Source: Alloyangia mangrovi
GTDB taxonomy: Bacteria; Pseudomonadota; Alphaproteobacteria; Rhodobacterales; Rhodobacteraceae
Length of the DNA stretch: 56,921 nt
Direction: 5' to 3'
NCBI RefSeq assembly: GCF_002300555.2
Contig: NZ_NTHN02000032.1
Coordinates: 1-56,921, forward strand
Every line of letters starts with the position of its first letter. Position 1 is the stretch's first letter. Under the pieces are notes generated by a model. That model made no database searches. It was not told the origin of the DNA and saw only the letters and a program-made list of their open reading frames with translations. The position numbers and the translations under genes were made by a program. Positions 9,306 to 16,576 of the stretch are shown here, piece by piece.

Positions 9306-9805
9306 GCCCCGAGCTCCGTTCCCGCGCCGGGCCCCGGCGTCTGGGTGAAGACCCGCTCCGGGATGAGCTCGAGCGCCATGAGATCGGCCCTCTGATGCGC
9401 ACAATATCCCGTGGCCTGCAGCCGCGAATAGCCGATCTCCACCAGCCCGTCCTGAAAGAGTGCCATCTGCCGGTCGATCTCGGGCAGGTCGTCGGAACAG
9501 GCGGGGCAGAGCCGGGCTCTTCGCGCCTTGATCTGGAAGGAGCAGTGGTCGCGGGTGGCGGTGAAGGTCACCGCGACCGGCGCGCCACCCTCAAGCGCAG
9601 TCAGGAGCGCGAGGTTCGGAGCGCGGGGCAGCAAGACGCGCACCCTGCCCCCAACGCCGATGCGGCAGCCCGCGCCGAGCCCGAGCAGCGGCGTCCCACC
9701 CGGACCGCAGCTCGCCACCGCCACGCCGCAGCCGCTCTGGGCAAGCGCCCGCAGGTCCGGCGGCAGGGTCACGCTCTCCGAGGGCATCGGGGATTCGTCT
9801 GCCAT
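9302..9805 (-). CDS. Pyridoxamine 5'-phosphate oxidase-like split-barrel protein
   Basis: A 167-aa protein of the flavin-binding split-barrel class. It starts at ATG 9805, behind a strong GGAGGGAGGGAAGG stretch. The pattern VASCGPGGTPLLGLGAGCRI, followed by strands such as LALLTALEGGAPVAVTFTA, resembles PNPOx-like proteins that protect or reduce using FMN or haem. It carries several cysteines, including CPACSDDLPEID near residue 112, which could be metal- or redox-active. It is translationally coupled (GTGA overlap) to the PNPOx-GAF-winged-helix gene, so the two probably work together, perhaps as a flavoprotein partner and its reader. No true PdxH function should be assumed, because the PLP-synthesis residues are not evident. 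Confidence 0.72.
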   Translation of the reverse strand: MADESPMPSESVTLPPDLRALAQSGCGVAVASCGPGGTPLLGLGAGCRIGVGGRVRVLLPRAPNLALLTALEGGAPVAVTFTATRDHCSFQIKARRARLCPACSDDLPEIDRQMALFQDGLVEIGYSRLQATGYCAHQRADLMALELIPERVFTQTPGPGAGTELGA

Positions 9806-9938
9806 GGCCTTCCCTCCCTCCCGCGCGCGACCACCGTCTGCGCGTCGACGGCGCAGTGATTTCACGGAAGGAGCCGCATTTTTGCAAGTGCAGAGTTCGG
9901 GGGCCGCATGACCGCAGGCCAACCTCCGCCGGAGCGGC

Positions 9939-9958
9939 CTGCCGAGAGGCCTCGGCAG
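9939..9958 (-). terminator. Hairpin after the ABC importer operon
   Basis: CTGCCGAG and CTCGGCAG form a perfect 8-bp stem around AGGC, 24 bp past the stop of the ATPase gene. No T-run follows, so it could be a weak terminator or a processing/stability hairpin. Confidence 0.45.
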
Positions 9959-9981
9959 AGCCGGTCGGGGCAGCCCCCCGC

Positions 9982-10758
9982 CTAGTGCCGTGCTTCCGCG
10001 CCCAGGTCCCCCAGCCGGTGATCCACCATCAGCTGCGGGATGCCCTTCGAGCAGCGCTCGACCCGGGCCTCCACCTCGAAGATGTCGCGCAGCAGCGCGG
10101 GCGTGATCACCTCGTCGGTCGGCCCGCAGGCCGCCAGGCCGCCTTCCGCGATCACCAGACTAACATCGGTGAAGCGCAGCGCGTGTCCAAGATCGTGCTG
10201 CGCAATCACCACCAACAGCCCCTGCTCGCGCGCAAGGCTGCGCATCAGCGTCTGCAGCCCGATCTGCCGCGAGAGGTCCAGCGCCGAGGTCGGCTCGTCC
10301 ATCAGCACGATCTGCGGGCGCTGCACGAGAGCCTGCGCGACGCCAACGATCTGCCGCTGGCCGCCGCTCAGGTCACCCACCGGACGGCCGCGCAGCCGCC
10401 CCATGTCAAGCAGGGCGATCACCCGGTCGACCTCGGCATGATCCTCGGCCGAAACCTGCAGCCGCCGCCCCTGCATCCGGGCCAGCAGCACCGCCTCGTA
10501 AACCGAAAGCGCAGGACGCATGCCGTCATCCTGCGGCATGTAGGCGATAGGACGGGGCGACGAGCCACCCTCGATGCGGACCTCGCCCGCACCCTTCAGG
10601 ATGCCGAAGATGCGGCGGAAGAGCGTCGACTTGCCTGCCCCGTTCGGCCCCAGAAGCGACACCACCTGCCCGCCGGTCAGCTTCGGCGTGGTGATGCCCG
10701 AGAGCACCTCGCGCCCGCCGTAGCTGGCCGCCAGATTCCGCAGCTCGAGGCTTACCAT
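9982..10758 (-). CDS. ABC transporter ATP-binding protein, iron-siderophore/haem/B12 type
   Basis: The 258-aa nucleotide-binding subunit of a FecCD-class importer. Walker A is GPNGAGKST, the Q-loop region is YMPQDDGM, the signature is LSGGQRQ, Walker B is IVLMDEPTSALD and the H-loop is IAQHDLGHA, all intact. It powers uptake of a chelated metal or corrinoid across the inner membrane. It overlaps the permease gene by 7 bp and is the last gene of a three-gene operon (binding protein, permease, ATPase). The cargo is not determined. FepC, FecE, HmuV and BtuD all share this layout. Confidence 0.93.
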   Translation of the reverse strand: MVSLELRNLAASYGGREVLSGITTPKLTGGQVVSLLGPNGAGKSTLFRRIFGILKGAGEVRIEGGSSPRPIAYMPQDDGMRPALSVYEAVLLARMQGRRLQVSAEDHAEVDRVIALLDMGRLRGRPVGDLSGGQRQIVGVAQALVQRPQIVLMDEPTSALDLSRQIGLQTLMRSLAREQGLLVVIAQHDLGHALRFTDVSLVIAEGGLAACGPTDEVITPALLRDIFEVEARVERCSKGIPQLMVDHRLGDLGAEARH

Positions 10759-11819
10759 GCGCCACCCCTCCTACTGAGAATGAGATAGAGGAAGAAGGGA
10801 ATGCCGACGATCGCCGTGACGATGCCGATGGGGATCACCGTGCCGGGGATCGCCATTTTCGACAGCACCGAGCCCACCGACAGGATCAGCGCTCCCGAGA
10901 GCGCCGCGCCGGGCAGCAGGAAGCGCTGGTCCTCGCCCACCAGCATCCGCGCGATATGCGGGCCGACCAGCCCGATGAAGCCGATGGTGCCGACGAAGGA
11001 GACCGAGATCGCCGCCAGCAGGCTGACGATCATCAGCACCTCGAGCCGCACCCGGCCCGGGCGCACGCCCATGCTCTCGGCCTTTGCGTCGCCGAGCCGC
11101 ATGGCGGTCAGCGCCCAGCCCCGCCGCGCCAGGAGTGGCAGCGAGAGCGCCAGCGCAGCGGAGGCGATGGCGAGCTTCGGCCAGGTGGCCTTGGTGAGGC
11201 TGCCCATTGTCCAGAACACCACCGCCGCCACCGCCTGCTGGCTGGCGAAGAACTGGATCAGCGACATCAGCGCGTTGAAGATGAAGACCAGTGCGATGCC
11301 GAGCAGGATGATCGTCTCGCTGGTCACCCCGCGCCGCAGGCTGAGCGCATAAATCGCCAGCGCGGTCAGCATGGCCATGAGGAAAGCGTTGACCGGGATG
11401 ATGTAGTCCACCGCGAAGGGAAACAGCGCCACGCCGAAGGCCAGCGCCAGTGCGGCGCCGAAGCCCGCCCCGGCCGAGATGCCCAGCGTGAAGGGGCTGG
11501 CGAGCGGGTTGTTGAGAATGCTCTGCATCTGCGTGCCGGCGATCGACAGGCTCGCGCCGACCACCAGCGCCATCAGCGCCACGGGCATGCGGATGTCCCA
11601 GACGATCACCCGCATCCGCTCGTCCACCGCGCCGGGGCTGACCAGCGTGCGCGCCACCTCGGCCAGCGAATAGCGCGCCGGGCCAAGCGCGAGGTCTGCG
11701 CAGAAGGCCAGCACGAGGGCAAGGCCAAGCGCCAGCAGGATCAGCTGCCTGCGAAGTACGAGGGCGCGATAGAAATCGCGCCCTGTCTTCGATCCGGTTG
11801 CGGACCCGATCTCACTCAT
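10752..11819 (-). CDS. FecCD-family ABC transporter permease
   Basis: A 355-aa integral membrane protein with about ten hydrophobic helices and the family signatures GASLSIAGTQMQSILNNPLA (residues about 102-121) and GLVGPHIARMLVG near residue 285. It forms the homodimeric channel for siderophore, haem or cobalamin import. Its start overlaps the end of the binding-protein gene by 8 bp, and its end overlaps the ATPase start by 7 bp, so translation is probably coupled along the operon. No lesions are seen. Confidence 0.94.
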   Translation of the reverse strand: MSEIGSATGSKTGRDFYRALVLRRQLILLALGLALVLAFCADLALGPARYSLAEVARTLVSPGAVDERMRVIVWDIRMPVALMALVVGASLSIAGTQMQSILNNPLASPFTLGISAGAGFGAALALAFGVALFPFAVDYIIPVNAFLMAMLTALAIYALSLRRGVTSETIILLGIALVFIFNALMSLIQFFASQQAVAAVVFWTMGSLTKATWPKLAIASAALALSLPLLARRGWALTAMRLGDAKAESMGVRPGRVRLEVLMIVSLLAAISVSFVGTIGFIGLVGPHIARMLVGEDQRFLLPGAALSGALILSVGSVLSKMAIPGTVIPIGIVTAIVGIPFFLYLILSRRGGAW

Positions 11820-12936
11820 CGCTCAGCGACACCCAGTAGCCGGGTTTGTAGTCGACCGGCAGGAACCGTTCATGCAGCTCCTTCAGCGTCGCCTCGGGAT
11901 CGAGGTCTGCGAAAAGCTCGGGATGCAGCCAGGTCGCAATCTTCTGCACCGCCACGAAATAGTAGGGGTTGTCGTAGAACTGGTGCCAGATGGCGTGGAA
12001 TTCGCCGGTCTCGACCGCCGTGATGCCGGTCATCGCGGTGCGCTGGGTCAGCGCCTCGAGCTTGTCGCGCGCGCGGTCCATGTCCGATCCCGGCCCCATG
12101 CCGACCCAGTTGCCACCCGGCACGTAGGCATCCCACTGGCCGCCGGTGACGATCACCTGCTCGGGGTTGGCGGCGATGATCTGCTCGGGGTTCAGCGTGC
12201 CGAATGTCGAGGGCAGGATGTCACCCGCGATATTGGTGCCGCCCGCGATTTCGACGTATTCGCCAAAGTTGCCGGGGCCGAAGGTCATGCAGCAATCATC
12301 AGAATATCCCCCGGCGCGGTCGACGAAGACCTTGGGGCGGTCGAATTCGGCCCCGTCCAGAACATCGGTCACCCGTGCCATCTGCGCCTCGACATAGTCG
12401 ATGTACTCTTGGGCCTGCGCTTCCTTGCCGGTGACCTTGCCCATGATGCGCATGGACTCGACGCTATGCGCCATCGGGTCTTCGCGGAAGTCGACGTAGG
12501 CGACCGAGATGCCCAGCTTGGCCAGCTTCTCGTCATAGCCCGCGTCCTCGGTCGCCGCCTTGGACTCGAGGTTCATCAGCACCAGTTGCGGCTTCAGCGC
12601 CGCGGCCTGCTCGACGTCGAACGTGCCGTCCTTGAAGCCGCCGAAGGTGGGCAGCTCCTTAAGCTGCGGGAATTTTTCGGCGTAGATTTGGTAGCTGTCG
12701 GGGTCCGCCTCCAGCAGATCCTGACGCCAGCCGACAACCCGCTCGAAGGGGTCCTCGCGGTCGAGAATGCCGAGCAGGTAGACCTGCCGCCCCTCGCCGA
12801 GGATGATCCGCTCGACGGGTGCCTCGACGGTGACCTCGCGCCCCGCAATGTCGGTGAAGGTCACCGGGTCGGCCAGCGCGGCACCGGCATGAAGGGTGAA
12901 GATAAGGGCCGCAGGGCCGGCAAGGCGGTGCATCAT
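11812..12936 (-). CDS. Periplasmic binding protein of iron/chelate ABC importer
   Basis: A 374-aa solute-binding protein with a Sec signal peptide (MMHRLAGPAALIFTLHAGAA, cleaved near ALADP). It then has the TroA/FecB-type fold beginning TFTDIAGREVTVEAPVERII. ATG 12936 was chosen because it gives a clean signal peptide; a GGA-type ribosome site lies just upstream. The segment GGYSDDCCMTFGPGNF has adjacent cysteines in the middle of the second lobe. A comparable CC site recurs in one branch of this family and may form a disulfide or a ligand site. It delivers substrate to the permease encoded next. The region upstream (12937-13040) is markedly AT-richer than its surroundings and probably holds the operon promoter. 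No clear Fur, Irr or RirA box could be defended. Confidence 0.9.
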   Translation of the reverse strand: MMHRLAGPAALIFTLHAGAALADPVTFTDIAGREVTVEAPVERIILGEGRQVYLLGILDREDPFERVVGWRQDLLEADPDSYQIYAEKFPQLKELPTFGGFKDGTFDVEQAAALKPQLVLMNLESKAATEDAGYDEKLAKLGISVAYVDFREDPMAHSVESMRIMGKVTGKEAQAQEYIDYVEAQMARVTDVLDGAEFDRPKVFVDRAGGYSDDCCMTFGPGNFGEYVEIAGGTNIAGDILPSTFGTLNPEQIIAANPEQVIVTGGQWDAYVPGGNWVGMGPGSDMDRARDKLEALTQRTAMTGITAVETGEFHAIWHQFYDNPYYFVAVQKIATWLHPELFADLDPEATLKELHERFLPVDYKPGYWVSLSDE

Positions 12937-13136
12937 CGAACTATCCTGTGCGCAGGTCGAACTCGCGGGCGGCCTAAGGTATTCGACTAAATGAATCAAC
13001 AATAATTTCTTACTGAAAGAGTCGCTTTTTCGGGCGGCAAGGCGACCGCGAGAAGACGAGGCTCGACTTGCGCAACGCCGATCGAGCGGGCCGCATCCTC
13101 AAGGACAGGGAGGCCCTGCGCTCGCATGAACACAAC

Positions 13137-14033
13137 TCATCGTTTTCTTCCACGCAAACGGTCGATGAGCAGCCGCAGCGCCGAGCTGAGGTTTCGCCGC
13201 CCCATGTAGCAGAGGTGATAGCCGTCGAAGGGTGGGCAGAACTCGGAAAGCACCCGCCGCAGTCGGCCGCTTTCGAGGTCGGCGCGGACCTCGGGCAGCG
13301 GCAGGTAGCCAATCCCGTGCCCCGCCCGCACCGCCTCGATGACGAGACCCGGGTCGTTCAGGATGAACGGACCGGTCAGCTTCTTGACCACATCGGCGCC
13401 CTCGATCTCGAATTCCCAGTCATAGACCGGCCCGTCGGAGCGGTGCCGCATCAGGATGCAGTCATGGGCATCGAGATCGTCGGGGTGCCTTGGCGTGCCG
13501 CGCCGGGCGAGGTAGTCCGCGCTGGCGACCGCGGCCATCTCCATCTGCGGCCCGACAGGGACCGCGATCATGTCCGGGCTCAGGTGTTCACCGAGCCGGA
13601 TTGCGCAGTCGAAGCGGTCCTCGGCCAGGTCGGAGAGCCGCCCCTCGCTGCTGATCTCGATCCGCACATCCGGATAGTCGCGCACCAGCTGCGAGGCGAC
13701 CGGCCAGAGGATGTCGCGCGTCGCCGGCACGCTGGAGGTCACCCGCACCAGCCCCGAGGGGCGTTCCCCCAATGTACGGATCTCCTCGATCCGATTGCCG
13801 AGTTGCTGGAAGCTGGGGCGCAGCGCCGCAAGCAGCTGTTCGCCCGCATCGGTGGGGGTCACCCTGCGCGCATTGCGATTCAGCAGCCGCACCCCGATCT
13901 TGTCCTCGAGCCGCCGGATCGTGTGGCTCACGGCGGATTGGGACACGCCGAGGCGATGCCCGGCGCGGGTGAAGTTGCCCTCTTCGCTGACGGCGAGCAA
14001 GGTCGAAAGATCCCCGAGCAATTCGCGGTCCAT
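13137..14033 (-). CDS. LysR-family transcriptional regulator
   Basis: A 298-aa LysR regulator. The N-terminal winged helix reads FTRAGHRLGVSQSAVSHTIR, followed by RLEDKIGVRLLNRNARRVTPT, then a full effector-binding domain. ATG 14033 is preceded by AGGAGGA at good spacing; the much longer open frame upstream is not LysR-like. The gene is divergent from the Tat-exported hydrolase at 14213, and a GATAAGGC...GCCTTATC palindrome lies between them. This is the classic layout for a LysR protein controlling its neighbour and itself. The effector is unknown; a substrate or product of the hydrolase/cupin/molybdenum-hydroxylase block is the obvious guess. Confidence 0.92.
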   Translation of the reverse strand: MDRELLGDLSTLLAVSEEGNFTRAGHRLGVSQSAVSHTIRRLEDKIGVRLLNRNARRVTPTDAGEQLLAALRPSFQQLGNRIEEIRTLGERPSGLVRVTSSVPATRDILWPVASQLVRDYPDVRIEISSEGRLSDLAEDRFDCAIRLGEHLSPDMIAVPVGPQMEMAAVASADYLARRGTPRHPDDLDAHDCILMRHRSDGPVYDWEFEIEGADVVKKLTGPFILNDPGLVIEAVRAGHGIGYLPLPEVRADLESGRLRRVLSEFCPPFDGYHLCYMGRRNLSSALRLLIDRLRGRKR

Positions 14034-14129
14034 GGCGCGCTCCTCCTGTAACTCGCGATTTTCTGGGGCATCGGACGACGCGGTGCAAAGGAAAAGCGCT
14101 GCCCAAACATGAATCCAGCTCATGGCGAC

Positions 14130-14151
14130 GATAAGGCAAGACGGCCTTATC
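14130..14151. promoter_or_regulatory. Palindrome, probable LysR operator
   Basis: GATAAGGC, six bases (AAGACG), then GCCTTATC: a perfect inverted repeat of 8-bp arms. It lies 61 bp before the hydrolase start and 97 bp before the lysR start. Size, symmetry and position fit a LysR recognition site. Assignment to this regulator is inference. Confidence 0.6.
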
Positions 14152-14212
14152 CGCCCCTGCCGGCGGCTCCAGATTGAGAGGCAGACGACACATCTGACCC
14201 GGAGTTCCCGAC

Positions 14213-15298
14213 ATGACCACCCCGATCCCCACAACCGACCCCCAGAACCCCGCCCGCCGCGAGCTGCTGCTGGCCGCCGGGATGGGCGCCGCCGCGCTTG
14301 GCACGGGTGCGCTGAGCGCCAAGGCCGCGCTGGCGCAGGCCACCACCGATTGGGACAAAACCTTTCCGCAAAGCGACCGCGTCGACCACCGCAAAGTCAG
14401 CTTCACCAACCGCTACGGCATCGCGCTGGTGGGCGATCTCTACCTTCCGAAAGATCGCGGCGACGCCCCACTTCCTGCCCTCGCCGTCGCCGGCCCCTTC
14501 GGCGCCGTCAAGGAACAGGCCGCCGGCCTCTACGCGCAGGAGATGGCCGAGCGCGGCTATGCGGCGTTGGCCTTCGACCCCTCCTACATCGGCGAGAGCG
14601 GCGGCATGCCGCGCTACGTCGCCTCGCCCGACATCAACACCGAGGACTTCATGGCTGCGGTCGATTTCCTCGGCCTGCAGGACGCGGTGGATCGGGGCCG
14701 CATCGGCCTGATCGGCATCTGCGGTTTCGGCGGCATGGCACTGAACGCGGCGGCCCCGGACAAGCGGGTCAGGGCCGTGGCGGTGTCCTCGATGTACGAC
14801 ATGAGCCGGGTGACCGCGCGCGGCTATTTCGACTCGATGACCGACGAACAGCGCGCCGAGGCGCTGACCGCGATGAGCCTGCAGCGCTGGGACGACGCCG
14901 CGTCCGAGGAGGCCCCGAAGCTGGCAGGCGGTCTGCCCGACACGCTGGATGGCATCGATAACCCGGTGATCGCCATGTATCACGCCTATTACAAGACGGC
15001 CCGCGGCTATCACCCGCGCTCGCTGAACTCGAACGGCGGCTGGAACATCACCTCGGCCATGTCCTTCATGAACATGCCGCAGCTCACCTACATCCACGAG
15101 ATCTCGCCCCGCCCGGCGCTGATCATCGCCGGCTCCGAGGCGCATTCGCGCTACTTCAGCGAAGATGCCTTCGCCGCGGCGCGCGAGCCCAAGGAGCTGA
15201 TGATTATCGACGGCGCGGATCACTGCGACCTCTATGACCAGAAGGACATCATTCCGTTCGACAAGTTGCAGGCGTTCTTCGATGGCCACCTCGTGTAG
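14213..15298 (+). CDS. Tat-exported alpha/beta hydrolase (dienelactone-hydrolase-like)
   Basis: A 361-aa alpha/beta hydrolase with a twin-arginine leader (ARRELLLAAGMGAAALGTGA, ending near AALAQA), so it is predicted to act in the periplasm. The nucleophile elbow reads GICGFGG, placing Cys where most hydrolases have Ser, as in dienelactone-hydrolase-like and COG1073 proteins. The distal catalytic His lies in DGADHCDLYD. Nucleophile, acid and base positions all look intact. It is divergent from the LysR gene and is followed on the same strand by a cupin gene and the molybdenum hydroxylase genes. Hydrolysis of an ester, lactone or similar bond in an aromatic or aldehyde catabolic route is plausible. 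The substrate is unknown. Confidence 0.85.
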   Translation: MTTPIPTTDPQNPARRELLLAAGMGAAALGTGALSAKAALAQATTDWDKTFPQSDRVDHRKVSFTNRYGIALVGDLYLPKDRGDAPLPALAVAGPFGAVKEQAAGLYAQEMAERGYAALAFDPSYIGESGGMPRYVASPDINTEDFMAAVDFLGLQDAVDRGRIGLIGICGFGGMALNAAAPDKRVRAVAVSSMYDMSRVTARGYFDSMTDEQRAEALTAMSLQRWDDAASEEAPKLAGGLPDTLDGIDNPVIAMYHAYYKTARGYHPRSLNSNGGWNITSAMSFMNMPQLTYIHEISPRPALIIAGSEAHSRYFSEDAFAAAREPKELMIIDGADHCDLYDQKDIIPFDKLQAFFDGHLV

Positions 15299-15536
15299 GA
15301 TCCCGGAGCGGCCTCCGATGGCGGCTGGCCCGGGCAGATGAGCTTTCAGCCGAACCGCGAGATGGCCAAAGAACCGGCGCAGGCCGAGGCGGGCGCGATG
15401 CCGTCCCACCTTGCCTTCTGCACCGGCTGGCCCAGTGTGGTCCCGGCGATGCCCGTTGCGCGGCGAGGCTTCGAGCCCCCCGATCCGAAATCTTGCGGCG
15501 CGGCCCCGGCCCGCCGCCTCACCAAGGAGAGACCCC

Positions 15537-15932
15537 ATGAAAATCATCCGAGCCGGCAGCACGCCCTCGGCCCCCGGTCCGGAGGCCTATTTCACCGGAA
15601 CCGTGCGGATCGACCCGATGTTCCAGGCCGAGGCGCCCGGCCGCACCGGCGGCGCCCATGTCACCTTCGAGCCCGGCGCCCGCACCGCCTGGCATACACA
15701 CCCGGCCGGGCAGACGATCATCATCACCTTTGGCCGCGGCCTGGTGCAGCGCGAGGGCGGCCCGATCAAGGAGGTCACGGCGGGTGACGTCGTCTTCTTT
15801 CCCGCCGAGGAAAAGCACTGGCACGGCGCCTCGCCGGAGACCGCCATGTCGCATATCGCGATACAGGAAAGCGTCGACGGCACCGCGGTCACATGGCTGG
15901 AGAAAGTGTCCGACGCAGACTACACCGGCTGA
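15537..15932 (+). CDS. Small cupin-domain protein
   Basis: A 131-aa single-domain cupin from ATG 15537, preceded by AAGGAGAGA. The metal-binding motifs are visible as [10 protein letters not shown] with a later Glu, and [11 protein letters not shown] in the second motif, so a mononuclear Mn/Fe/Ni site is likely. This compact type includes quercetinase-like enzymes, cupin hydroxynitrile lyases and decarboxylases or isomerases of small oxidised substrates. It sits about 240 bp after the hydrolase and 190 bp before the 2Fe-2S subunit gene, in the same orientation. No signal peptide is seen. The reaction cannot be predicted from the sequence. Confidence 0.85.
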   Translation: MKIIRAGSTPSAPGPEAYFTGTVRIDPMFQAEAPGRTGGAHVTFEPGARTAWHTHPAGQTIIITFGRGLVQREGGPIKEVTAGDVVFFPAEEKHWHGASPETAMSHIAIQESVDGTAVTWLEKVSDADYTG

Positions 15933-15985
15933 AGGCACCGAGACGGGCGCGCCGGGCAATCCGGCGTTGTCCGTCAGGCAACTAA

Positions 15986-16000
15986 CTCAGCGTTGCTGAG
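15986..16000. promoter_or_regulatory. Inverted repeat upstream of molybdenum hydroxylase genes
   Basis: CTCAGC-GTT-GCTGAG, a perfect 6-bp inverted repeat, lies about 120 bp before the 2Fe-2S subunit start. It could be an operator or a small hairpin after the cupin gene. Confidence 0.35.
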
Positions 16001-16120
16001 AGGGTGGGCGTTCTGTGCTAGCATTGCTCAACCAGGCGGCGATTCTGAACTGAGCGTCTCCCTTTTCTTCGATCGCCCGTTTCATTCCGGCCGCCAAGGG
16101 TTGCACCGCGGGAGGAAGAA

Positions 16121-16573
16121 ATGACCACGATTACGCTGAACGGCGTCGAGCAGGTTTTCGACGAAGACCCCACCATGCCGCTGCTCTGGGCCATCCGGGA
16201 CATCGCCGGGCTTACCGGCACGAAATACGGCTGCGGCGCCGGGCTCTGCGGGGCCTGCACCGTGCACGTCGAGGGCAAGGCGGTGCGCGCCTGCCAGACC
16301 AGCCTGCGCTCGGTCGAGGGCAAGGCGGTGACCACGATCGAGGGGCTCGACCCCGAGGGCAACCACCCCGTCCAGGTTGCCTGGCGCGATCTCAACGTGC
16401 CGCAATGCGGCTTCTGCCAGCCCGGCCAGATCATGCAGGCGGCAGCCTTTCTCGGCGAGACCCCGAAGCCGACCGACGCCGAGATCCTCGCGGCCATGTC
16501 CGGCAACGTCTGCCGCTGCGGCTGCTACCAGCGCATCGTCGAGGCCGTCCGCCACGCCAGCACGGGGATCTGA
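16121..16573 (+). CDS. (2Fe-2S) subunit of isoquinoline 1-oxidoreductase-type molybdenum hydroxylase
   Basis: The 150-aa small subunit that passes electrons from the molybdenum centre. The N-terminal plant-type ferredoxin cluster is CGAGLCGACTVHVEG with a fourth Cys shortly after. The C-terminal cluster is CGFCQPGQIMQA with CRCGCYQRI. All eight cysteines are present, and the length matches IorA/CoxS-like subunits. The large subunit starts three bases after its stop. Partner enzymes of this class oxidise N-heteroaromatics or aldehydes and give electrons to a cytochrome or quinone. No FAD subunit is encoded nearby, as is usual for the two-subunit IorAB class. Confidence 0.93.
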   Translation: MTTITLNGVEQVFDEDPTMPLLWAIRDIAGLTGTKYGCGAGLCGACTVHVEGKAVRACQTSLRSVEGKAVTTIEGLDPEGNHPVQVAWRDLNVPQCGFCQPGQIMQAAAFLGETPKPTDAEILAAMSGNVCRCGCYQRIVEAVRHASTGI

Positions 16574-16576
16574 GCC

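Noticed and set aside
12950-13030. Iron-responsive operator (Fur, Irr or RirA type) before the ABC importer
   Set aside because: The region is AT-rich with scattered half-matches, but no palindrome good enough to claim.
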